In this document: one piece after another, positions 53,576 through 64,000 of the stretch
Numbering within the stretch: the stretch's first letter is position 1
Layout: every line of letters starts with the position of its first letter
Source of the DNA: Thereva unica
Lineage: Eukaryota > Arthropoda > Insecta > Diptera > Therevidae
Assembly (NCBI GenBank): GCA_949987705.1
Contig: OX465281.1
Span: forward strand, 8,162,001 to 8,226,000
DNA: 64,000 nucleotides
Direction of reading: 5' to 3'
Notes under the pieces: generated by a model
Database searches by the model: none
Seen by the model: only the letters and a program-made list of their open reading frames with translations
Told to the model about the DNA's origin: nothing
Position numbers and translations under genes: made by a program

Positions 53576-56500
53576 TTTTGCCTGGTCTCTCTAGTCTATA
53601 TAACTGTCTATCTATCTAGCTATATATCAGTGTAGCTATAATTGCTATTGCAGCAGCATGAATTTGAAACTGTAAGAGGATATTTTCAAAACACGTGATG
53701 CCGAAAGGAGTACAAAGCTTTTCAAGGCTGGTAAAATTAAATCAGAAGCCCAGTTAGAGGAAACCTTTTAGTCAATAACCACCACGCTAAAAGGACTCCT
53801 TGCATAAGTAAGACATGAGCCGAAGGATGAAGGAAAATTAAACCAGAGAAAGCACTGAGAAATGGTAAGACATAAAATTTCTTATACCTCGCGAACCTTT
53901 GGCCGCAGGCGATTTTTGATGAAATTTTCACCCCAACACCCGCCAGGAATAATTGAAAAGGCGTTTTTTTACTTATATCCCGGATATCGTTAACTTAAAT
54001 ATTGCATAAGCTTAACAGAGACGCAAACCAAAGCTCACCCAGCCGAAACTAATGCACCGGAACCCGCAACTCAAGGCCTCAAAACTACAGATTCGATCCC
54101 CCAACCCCATAAAAGGTCATCCAATAATTTGAGCTTGGATCGAATTCCCCCCCGAGATCCCACCCAATACCAAAGATTCTCACCTAAGACTGCTCTATCA
54201 AAAAAGTCCACCCATTACACACTACAGCGAAGTTCAACTAGTTTCACACAGGTGGCGTCAAAGCTCAGCATAAAAAGCTCAACATACAGGGTCTTATCCC
54301 AGATAAAGCGCACACCCGAGCCCACAACCGATGGCATTACTATGCCAGAAAGCCCATAGCTTTACTACTGCCAAATTCGGTCAAACAATGACTTAAACCT
54401 CAGGTACACGCGTTTGTGGCATAAAACCGCCGCTTTATAGCGCTATTTGGGCTAATTCGGTCCAACTGAATGCAGCCCACATCTAACCTACCCTAACAAC
54501 TTACGTCGTACCTGTCACGGTTCTATGTCTAGCAGTAACCTAAGATCAAAAAGTCAATAAAAGAGATAACAATCCTTCATTTCTACTACATTCCCTATAG
54601 TCCATTAATGCTAATCATATACTTTTATTTCCTCGTATTGATCTTTGATTATCCTTTTAGATTTTTTTTGTACCTATACCTATATAATTTAGTCATAAAG
54701 ATTATTTATTATTTGTTTTCGAGAGACCATTAATGAAAGGATATTAAAATGTACTAAATCTTATCTCGATCCGAACTCAACAAATACTCAACTCATAAAA
54801 TATCAAACAAAGCCCGAACCGCTTTAAATAAACAAAAGGGAATACAATCCACGTGTGTGCGCCAGATAAGATACGAGTGGTATAAACCACTTGAAACAAT
54901 CAAACCGAATTCGTTCAATACATATATAATTTTCCAGAACTAAGTCCTCCCCAGCTGCACGCCCCCATCACCCCCGCTCGTTATCAAGGGCGAATAGAAT
55001 AGAACAAAACCCCGAAACTGAAGACAACATAACTCAATTAGAGAAAGTTTTGCCGTGGTGGTATCGTGATAAGTTCTACGGAATATTGTTGTACATAGAA
55101 GCACTATCGAAGTTGATACTGAAACAATGGACATGACCTAAATGTAAATTTTAAGAGACATCCTTCGTAAATTATTATCAAAAGCAAAAATTGGTATCGT
55201 GTAATGGAAGTTTTTCAGATATCATGCAACTATATGTACATTACTTGGGCCCTAAACTGTGATAATGCATAAAGTTACACAGCCACGTCCGACTGAAATG
55301 ATCGTATAGTGCCCGTTGAGGCACTGATAACCTACTTATCCCGATGCAGGCACTAAAAACCGGACTAATAGCTTAAAATTTTCAAGTGATACTACACCGG
55401 AAAGCCCTACACAATATTCCAGTTTATGCCAGGATAATACAATGATTCACACGAATGTGTTTTGTTCGTATCGATTGCAGGATATCCAGCAGCAGGAATT
55501 TAAGTGGTGGAGCTTCCCGAAACGATACTCTCTCTGCCTCTGGACCAACGGGGTGGACAAGTAGCCGAGCTCCTAAAACGGCAAAAACAGATACGTACTT
55601 GAACTCTACAACATCATTGCCTGGACAGAAGTGTACTGATTTTCATGAGGGGGGGCTAACATGTTGCAGTAGGGCTCCAGTCGAGAGATTCTCCCCAATA
55701 TGTATACTACAACACCAACAACCAACCCCCAGTGAACACAGAACACAGGATACGATTCTGTATGTACCCGAAAAAGGACTCGTAGTCGTCATTGCTGCCG
55801 TTTTGTGAAAAATAATTTGACGCTCGAGGGCTATTGGGTTGCATTTGAATTGCGTTCCATTCATGGCTGGCAAGCATTTCGCCCTTCATCTCCTCGGACA
55901 ATTGGTCCTTTGCGGAGTCCTGCAGGAATCGTTCCGTCATTTCTGCCGTCTAACTGAAGGGCGGCAAACTGGCAAATTATAAAATTTATATGGAACTGCC
56001 GTTTTCTTGCGAGGGGTGGCGAAATTAATTTATACGCAGGATAATGAGAGGAGAGAATCTTTGTGTGTAAAAATTTTAATGCGGTTGACTTCTTTTTTGA
56101 ACACAGTGTTTTCGGGGGTAATTTTTGGATTTAATTTTAAGAGTGGATGGCTGCGCTTTGTTTGGTGTAGAGTGCTGGATGGGGTGGTGCGTAGGTTTAC
56201 TTTTAATTTAATACATTTCGGGAAAAAATCAGATGAAAGGAATAATAAGTTACCCTTGGTGGATTCTGGGAGAGTATTCAATAGACATGGCTTTGTATCA
56301 CTTTTAAGCAGAAAAATCTTAATTAATTTGTTAATGAAGAAAAAGATAAAGTTGTATGTTTATAAAAGTACTTGAAGACGTGCCTCAAACGTGTGCAGCT
56401 CATTTTCCAGGACTGCCTAACATTAACGATCCATTATATCGTTTTTTTAGCCCGAGGTAGGTATTTAATGTGAAGGTCGGAATGCAGGGCCGAATTTAAG

Positions 56501-58762
56501 CGTAGGCATGTAAATTCACAAAGATGTTTTGTAAGAATCTTGTCCCGGATAAAACTCACACCCGAGCTCACAACCTATGACGTCACCGTGCCAGAAAGCC
56601 TGTTGCTATAGTACTTGTTCATGAGAATCATATGTGGAATGGAAGAAGTGCCCAAATGACTTCTATAAACTGGAATGCAACAGGGTTTAAAGGCATTTAG
56701 CGGTAAGTGATTGAATAGAGACCATTGATGCATTAATGTTGTATTCACAGTTCTCTGCTAATGGATCTATTGCAATTTACAATTTGTTACAGTACTGTTG
56801 TGGCCATTTATGTACATGCTGAAAAGCAACGCTCCTAGTATGGAACCTTACGGAACATCGCGCGTTATTGGTAAAGGCACTGAAATTGAATTTTGTAGTC
56901 ATACCTTTTTGAGATCAATTACGTAAGTAATCCATTACGTGATATATAATTCCTCTGCATATGGAGGGTGTGGTGGGTAGCAGTAGCCATCCAGAAAATC
57001 CGAGTTGGGTAAAATAACGAGCAACCGAGCGCGTAACTTTTTACATGTACATAAGTTATACTTATAATTTTTACCAAACTTCATTCCTAGCCTGAGTAAA
57101 AATAAAATATGGCCTTACAACGAGCGAACACCGGCCGCTTGGCTTTTTAAGGGACATATGAGTTTTTAACTATAGAGTTTTTAACTAGTTTTTAATTTCG
57201 CAGTACAGGGTTTTTAGCAATTTTTAATGGGAGCACATATACGACCTCACCACGGCTAAACTTGACTAAAAGATTTAAATGATCAAGTATTGAGCTATAC
57301 AAACGGGCATACGACGGCAAAGTCAAAATTGACTTTGACAACTCAACTCTGGAAGTTGGTGGGTTGGAGCCTTGACTTTTATCGTTTTAGATAGGAGGAA
57401 GTGTTCTGTGTAGATTGCTACTTTATTCAATAAAATAGGTACATAGGTAGATTACAGGATTATATGTAAACCTCTACTAAAAAAATATTAAAACGCCCTA
57501 GTGGGTAAACCGTTACGATTTCCGCGATGAATTTTTCACTGACATTCATACGCGCCGGATCAACTGGAGGCAACCTTAGGGGTAGGCTAACGGATCAAAG
57601 AACAAGAGGAAGAACTAGTAGTCATGACCTTCGTCGTTGGTATAGCAGTAAAGCAACCAAGTAAAGAAAAATTTCGGATCCCCGGATTGTGCCCGGTCTC
57701 TGCTGCCTGTTAATCTGCAACTTGCTAGGTACCAACCTTTCTTTATCTGTTCTTTGGGTGTTCACGAGAAGGCAGAGAAGCGGAAAGGAATCTGCAAGAA
57801 CCACATTTTTTTGAAGCTAATAATCTGACTGTATGTACTCACCTAAATAACTTACGGCTGTGGATTTTGAATACCTAAACAAGCGATTATGTTGCCTGAC
57901 TTAGAAGTATTGTGGTTGGTACTCGCAAAATCAGAGCTGGCGATTGCCCCACTTGGAGCAAGCTGAGAGTCCCCCGAGGGGGAAACATTCGTAGGCCTTG
58001 GTCCTAGTCCTTGTACGCTGCTACGTCGGGTCACCTTCGCATCTGTTTGTTTTGGTTTCTTTTCATTATTATTTTTGTTATTATTGGTCATGTTGTTCCT
58101 ACGAGTTTTGAAAATGAAATGAAATCCGCCTTGACAGCGCCACATACCACAGTAGTGCCTGGGTATCGACGAGGAAGGTTTGCGACTAGCCTGTTTATAC
58201 CCACTAGCTGGCCATTCAGCCTTTGGTACGGTAGGTTTACACCTTGGCTTAAAATTCGCGACTCAGACTACGGGTTGCCAACTGCACCGCTTTTGCTACT
58301 TGTGGTAATGTCTTCTAAACTGAAGCGTTGTATATTGAACGAAGATGTAGTTTCGTGGATTAAGAAAGATGTGTTGAGATTACTTGGACATATACAGAGG
58401 ATAAACGTAAACAGATAGAAAAAAACAAATATACAAAACGAGTGCGAATGGGACAGTTGGTAGAGGTCGATCTCAGTGAACATATCTCAATTAGATTGCG
58501 GACGCGTTTTTAGCAAATGCCAACTTATTAGTGCATTAATTAAGTTAATAACCATGTTCCTACCTATATAGTTAATGTTTAAAAAATTTGGCTATCACAA
58601 TAAATTTCAATCATTGGCTCTGCGGACTAATGAGTTTGCCGACCACTTATAACGTCGGGTGCGGCGGATCAGCTCTAAGATGCCTTTTTATTTCTAGAAG
58701 TTCTATATTACACAACCATCGAAGGGAGGGAAAGAGATGGAAATAAAGGGTTAACGGATTAC

Positions 58763-58885
58763 TACCGGATCAACTCTCCGTGGCTTGCAAATGTATTAGT
58801 CGGTCGGCGCCACCGAATCAACTCTCCGTGGCTGGTAAATGTATCGCTCTTTCAGTACCACTGGATCAACTCTCCGTGGGTTGTG
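58763..58885. repeat. tandem repeat of 48 bp, two and a half copies
   Basis: GGATCAACTCTCCGTGG recurs at 58767, 58815 (GAATCAAC...) and 58863, exactly 48 bases apart, with similar sequence between. Confidence 0.7.
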
Positions 58886-61800
58886 TGTTTTGTCTGTCTG
58901 TAAACTATACGAACAACTCTCGTATGGCCCCGTCCAGTTATCAGGCAAAGGAATCATCTCTTCCACTGTCTGATCATGACTGACTTTCGCAGGCATGCAC
59001 CGGTTCAACCTGGGTTCAACCCAGTCATAAACGGATGTTGAGTTAAAACTGGGTCCACTCAACCCAACTCAGCGCTCCTACTTGGATCGAGTTGATATTT
59101 CGCCTCATATTCGCAGGTTGAGTTGAAATTGCGTTGAAGTGACATTTGTTTTGTTTGCTCGACTCGACATCATATACGGTGGTCGAAATTTCAAACCAAC
59201 CTCGACTCAACTTTTGAACCTAGGCATAAATGGGGTATACATTGGTAGCCAGCTGCGCGTCGCTGTTCTGTTTCGTAATGTCTTGTACAGCTTTGTGTTA
59301 ACAGCGGTGGTGGTGTTGTGTTTGTTTACAGCGGCCAGTTTCGTTACACACTGGTCTAGAACAAACGGCGTAACCTTCTCTTAATATCCGATGATCTGGG
59401 TTCGAACAATTACATATTCTAATTGATCAAGGCTGTCATAAGTACGTAAATAAATAATCCGAACCTACATTTATCGTATAGAATCTATATGCCAAACTTT
59501 TGATCTATATTCCCAAAGAATGAAAGAAGTTGATGACTCTATTCCCGCCCGATCTAATAGTAGAAGTAAACTAGATCAGAAGACCAGTGGACCCCAATCA
59601 AATGGAAGTTGCCCCCTGTAAAGCAAGAATACCATGATCTAACCATTCTCTCAGCAAAAGAGTCTTTACCAAAAGCGCCGAGCCATTACACAATTAAGGC
59701 CCATTTTTTAATAGCTTCACAAAATTTCCCGCTGGATTAAATTAATTGAAAAGTTCAGTCTAGACTGCACCAACGGGCCATCTTTGCTTAAAATATCAGA
59801 AATGTTCCCGTCATTAAAAATTCCCTCAGAAAATTGTTACCAAACTCCACTTAAATATCAATTAGAGAAATGAATCCTTTTTTCGACTCTACAACTAAAA
59901 AAGGATAATACTTGTATCTATAGACCAAAGTTATACCTTATACGTACCTACTTTCTGAAACCATTTACAATATTTCCTTACAACATTTCCCGGACACTTC
60001 CGCTCCAATTTCCCCCAAAGATAAAGTTTCAGTTTAAGGTCGCAGTCACCCAGCTCCATACAATGTACGTACAAACATAGAAGTTGACCACCCAATCAAA
60101 CAAAGTCAGAGCAAATATTTGTATGTAATTCAGGACAACTTAACTTTGCCAACTTTGTCGCACTTTATATACTTGTAGGATAACGCTTGACCAGAGGACC
60201 AGCAAAGTAATTTGACTCGTGTCTGACCCAGAGCTATCTCTGCCCTACAATACGATACGATGGAAGCCCGGCCGAGGGGGTGGACTGATGAAATAATTAT
60301 GATTGGTTAAGGAACTTAATTCTATGCTGGTCCAAACACTAGATGGAGTTACTGTATCCAACACTGGATAAACCTTCGGTGGTCAGCGCTGAATAGGATG
60401 ACTCTACAGTAGCTGGGACCCATATTGGTCAAGTTTGGGCCAACATTGACTCCCCGACAGCTTCCATTTCCGGTCGACATTAAGATCCCCCTTAACAGAT
60501 TACAAAGTGCTAATACTCGAACATTGCCACCCGACGACGACGACGTCGTCTTACTTTAATGTCCACCCCCGTCCACTCAACCTTTTCCGTCCACACAGTT
60601 GTAAATTTTAATTAACGTTAGGATCTCAAGTTTTAATGACCACAAAAGTCTTAAATGCCGGAAAACAAGTTTAGGACGAATTTGTCATCAGACTATGTAA
60701 TAATGCCTCGACACTAGTCGGCAGTCCCACCCGAGAAAGGAATTTCCTACGCCAAAGGGTTGTGCTCTTAAAATTTTATATATTGTAGCGCTGTGCGTCA
60801 AGTCGGCTATTGAAGCCAGTACTTACTTGAAAGAAGCACGGGGGCGGGGAGCCCCCGATTTTAATCTTTTATAAGATGTCATTGTTACCGAGCTCTCTCT
60901 CCCATGTCAAGAAAGTGTAGTTATGGGGAGTCAAAACATTAACTCGAAGATGAGCTGCAAATAGGATGTTAATAATTCAACGGGAGTCCGACTGTCACCC
61001 ACACAAAGTTCGGATTTAATGGGTGCTATTGACATTTAGAACGTGACCCAAGATATTCGTAATGGTCCTTAAAATACAAAGTTTAGAAAGCGGTAAATAG
61101 GGTCACCATTATTGTGAAATGGCAAAAATGTTTTAACTGTTTTTTGGGGAGGGCAAAATTAATCCTAAGGATTTTAAAATAATGCTGCTGCTGTGTGTCG
61201 CTTCCTTTTCTGACATTTTTCGGGGGTGAATAATCTAGACATATTTGCCAGAATCCTTTCTTCAAAGGGAAATATCGCTTAGGGCGACAAATTCGTTAAT
61301 AGCACATTAATTCAGTGACAAATCTTTCTTTGTGTTATGATTTCCGGAGATGAAACAGGAATTCTCTTTCTTTCATGCATTATTAGTAATATTATAATCA
61401 CCAGAGGAAGAATTTAGAATAGAAAACAGAATTAACTCTCGAATACAAGTTCATTTATGGTTTCATGATTCATAAGCTTGGAAGTCTGAGATGGGATCAA
61501 ACGAGGTAGATGATAACAATCTGGGAAGATTACCTTGTGCTCCATTCCATCATTGAAACTGTTCCTGCCCAAGTTCTCTCTCTACCTTCTAGCCTAGTGC
61601 CCCTAAAAACTGACTCTGAGAGATTAAACCAGCTAAAACTGCGAGGACTGTAGCTATTCTACTACGGGTTGACTCAGGGATAACAACCCTATCAGTAAAA
61701 CTAATATGTTTAGGAAAAGACAAAGAGAAACTGGGTGGATAAAGCAGCAAGGCAAATGGCAAACGCAACAGAAACAACGATGTACGAATGTGTATCTGCA

Positions 61801-61959
61801 ATTCACGTACACATTATAGACCAGCCACAAGCATAACTAATGAAATAGAAAATATCCTTAAAGTGCATAAAGCAACCTCCAGAACTGTCGGTCCCTAGCT
61901 TGAAGTCTCAGAATGGGTGATAAGGAAAACGTCAGAAGTGCATCCATAGCAACGCAGTC
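58886..61959. other. intergenic, nothing firmly recognised
   Basis: Short GTTCAAC / GTTGAGT motifs of both orientations occur at 59005-59225 and may be an eroded inverted-repeat element. Otherwise no gene, tandem repeat or transposon domain was recognised. Confidence 0.35.
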
Positions 61960-62170
61960 TGTACACCTACTTGAATATGCGGATGACGTGAACATCATAG
62001 GAAGGTCCTTCTTGGCAGCAAAAGAAGTCGGGCTGAACATCAACGAAAGGAAAACAAATGTGATGCAACAATCCAGATCTGGAAGATTTAGAATGGGAAG
62101 AAGTATAACTATCGACGAACACAATCTAAAAGTAGTCGATAAAACAGTCTACCTATGGTTGGCTATCATA
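61960..62170 (+). pseudogene. non-LTR reverse transcriptase fragment
   Basis: Reads LLEYADDVNIIGRS (RT catalytic YADD box), VGLNINERKTNVM and LKVVDKTVYL, the usual order in RTE-like and related elements. The expected alpha-helical stretch between YADD and VGL is shortened, so the fragment is deleted internally. The remainder of the element is not visible. Confidence 0.7.
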
Positions 62171-62243
62171 CCAAGGAGAATTGGGCAGACGATCACCGGA
62201 AGGGTGTTAAAAGTGGGGTTTTATACCTCGTTGTGAAGAGCAC

Positions 62244-64000
62244 CAGGCATGGGCGCCGGGAGGGGGGTGCAAGGGGGTGCACTTGCACCCCCCTGTCTTT
62301 TAAACTAAAGGCCTAAATAGACTACAAACTTAAGATTATATGAGAGAGGCCAAATCATTAGTAAATAAATCAAAGAATTAATACAGTTAATGTAACTTTA
62401 TAATGTAACTAGCTGGATCCCGGTGCGCCTCGATGCACCTATCAATGTGGTGGATGGTGGTCGTTCAGCCCTTCCGGCAGCATTAAGACCAGGACACACA
62501 TATCCGTACTGCGTCCACACCTCATCCGCACCGTGTCCGCGCAAAAACTAAACTCAAGTAATTGGATTGGACTCGGTGTGAATACGAACAGGTGGGGACT
62601 GAATGGTAAAATTTTATTTGTTTACTCTCTCTCCGTGTGTTGTCCGACACACGGCCGTCGCGCGGTACTGGCGCAGTGCTAAATGAGCGTTCGATACTGC
62701 ATGTTGTTGCTGGAAGAGTGAGACCAATCTTGATTGCCTCAACTTCAGCTGGATGAAATGGTGTTGAGTTCAAATCTGCATATTCCAAGGATTCGTTTGG
62801 GAGCAGACCACATTTTTTACCAAGTAATAGTCTCGGCCTCAAAATTTGGTAAATTATGGCCGTAAAGGCTATTTATCTTTTCTGCCATGACGAAAATGTT
62901 GGTTTATCCAATATTTTCATAGCTTCCGGATGAAGTTGCATAAGCGAAAATGCTTTTTCGTGGATAGAAGAGAATCGGTCCCGCATAGAAGAAATAAGAG
63001 AGACCAAATTAGGAATAAATATAGAACGTCTGAAGAAGTCTTCTACACTTTCAGATGGATGATTTGATCTATGCTTCTGTCTTGTAGTAACTTGAGGAAG
63101 TTTTATTTCAACATCTAATTCGTCGCAAAGTTGTTGAGCTTTTGCGAAGATGGCCGAGAACTCTGTCAAGGCGTCGTTACGGCGAGGATGGGAGCCGATT
63201 TAGCCGAGTAACTAGCAATCACTAGGAGAGTTATGATATACGTTGGAGTTGTATGTAGAGTTGATGTGCTTTTACTTTTGTTTTCGAATTGGGTGTTGGA
63301 AAATGATGCTTTTGTAATTTGCTGACCACCACATTTCACAAAACAGCAGGTTATTAGGAATCTTGTGACGTCGTAATGTACTCTCTCTGAAAAAATTTAT
63401 GATTTCCTTTGTTGTAGGAGAGGTATTTCTTACTTCGCAAACATAATTCATTTCAAGACAAGATTCAAAATATGGTTGGCAAGGTGGAAGAATAACGCCA
63501 TTGGATATTTGTCATTAATTTGTTTTTGAACGCCGCTAATAGGACCCACCATTGCAGCATACCCTTCATATCCTTGGCCAACCAGTCGATTTAAATCCAA
63601 GTTACAATCGTCCAGAAATTTGAGAATAGTGCCTGAAATATATTTGGAGTTTAACTCTTCCAAAAGTACATATCCCAAGAATTTTTCACAAATTGTTGGT
63701 TTTCCGTTTTTTTTTTTTTGATCGCAGCGAAGATAGCGAACTCCGATTAATAATTGTTCAATTCCATTAATATCAGAAGTCTCGTCAGCTAAGATAGCTC
63801 ACCCGCAAGGAGAGGAGGAGACCTCTAAACAGAAGCGCTTTTTGCTTCGAGCGTAATCTCGGCTTGAAGAACTTCAGAACACTTTTGAATCAATTCGTCC
63901 TGAATCTGATGCGAGATGTGTAAGAAACTCTTCGTTCTCGATTCTAAATGTTCCTTTAAAATGTTATCTCCAGATTGGAAATAGGGCTTTGTTATGGTCT
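62244..64000 (-). mobile_element. hAT transposon, 3' part, running off the window
   Basis: The left boundary resembles a hAT end (CAGGCATGGGCGCCGGGAGG reading inward from about 62244) followed by a subterminal hairpin of GGGGTGCA / TGCACCCCC. The transposase relic lies on the minus strand with its C terminus nearest this end. The other terminus and target duplication are outside the window. Confidence 0.65.
62522..63990 (-). pseudogene. decayed hAT transposase (P52rIPK/DUF4371-like)
   Basis: Reading down the minus strand from the window end, successive pieces match this transposase type. They are SGDNILKEHLESRTKSF (near 63930), then after stops LDLNRLVGQGYEGYAAMVG and YPMALFFHLANHILNLVLK (63678-63448), with the His/Asn core HxxNHxLNL. 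Next come VRNTSPTTKEIINFFRES (about 63430-63370), then AKAQQLCDELDVEIKLP and RRSIFIPNLVSL (63169-62873). Last is the C-terminal dimerisation motif LPATTCSIERSFS (62842-62522). Stops and frame changes between them show it is inactive. Confidence 0.8.

Larger units (their letters stand above)
51560..58762. other. gene-poor region with old repeats
   Basis: No coding region is supported apart from the relics listed separately. A dispersed repeat pair is visible at 54285-54360 and 56535-56610 (TCTTATCCCAGATAAAGCGC / TCTTGTCCCGGATAAAACTC, ACACCCGAGC, CACAACC, TGCCAGAAAGCC). The rest shows nothing recognisable. Confidence 0.45.

Noticed and set aside
53272..53635. ORF of repeating SGLSGL or CLVCLV
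   Set aside because: A product of the 9-bp minisatellite, which is divisible by three and free of stops.

Overview
This is eukaryotic, AT-rich sequence, almost certainly from an insect and probably a fly. The pointers are intronless, catalytically dead neprilysin-like genes of the kind expanded in Diptera, TATA plus TCAGTT initiator promoters with CAAAATG start contexts, a BEL/Pao LTR retrotransposon, APE-type non-LTR retrotransposons, a P52rIPK-like hAT transposon and many short inverted-repeat (MITE-like) elements. The species is inferred only at this broad level.

Layout. (1) 1-15215 holds three paralogous single-exon genes for secreted M13 (neprilysin-like) proteins that lack the zinc-binding HExxH region: 1302-2990 (+), 8913-10577 (+) and 14899-13181 (-). 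Each was copied together with about 250 bp of upstream DNA. The gaps contain dispersed repeats, inverted-repeat elements (6065-8088, 7233-7710, 8155-8339), a reverse transcriptase scrap (8412-8570) and a degenerate tandem repeat (12157-12740). (2) 16619-17157 is the 3' end of a dead non-LTR element. (3) 17857-32615 is the most striking part, a 14.8-kb satellite complex with foldback symmetry. A 6.8-kb array of CATAAAA, a 4.8-kb core of a 14-bp unit containing the palindrome GGAATCGATTCC, and a 3.1-kb array of TTTTATG (the reverse complement of the first array) lie in that order, with mirror-image junctions.

(4) About 32930-37457 is a nearly complete non-LTR retrotransposon with ORF1, a one-base-frameshifted endonuclease/RT ORF2 and a (TTA)n tail. 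(5) 37458-39268 holds a foldback MITE and other repeats. (6) 39274-45519 is a young BEL/Pao element with 430-bp LTRs differing at two positions, a TCCAC target duplication, a tRNA-Phe-type primer site, a polypurine tract and a 1540-codon gag-pol frame that seems to lack the start of Gag. (7) 47365-47530 and 50843-51514 are the last two exons of a class A peptide-receptor-like GPCR (TM5, then TM6-TM7 and tail). The intron between them is packed with transposon debris. Its earlier exons are not visible and may lie beyond the window, in which case everything to the left would be nested in a giant intron. (8) 51560-62240 is mostly old repeat sequence with fragments of retrotransposons. (9) 62244-64000 is a decayed hAT transposon on the minus strand running off the end.

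The host genes do not form an operon or pathway. They are one lineage-specific family of probable secreted pseudo-peptidases, one receptor gene fragment, and a background shaped by mobile elements and satellite expansion.
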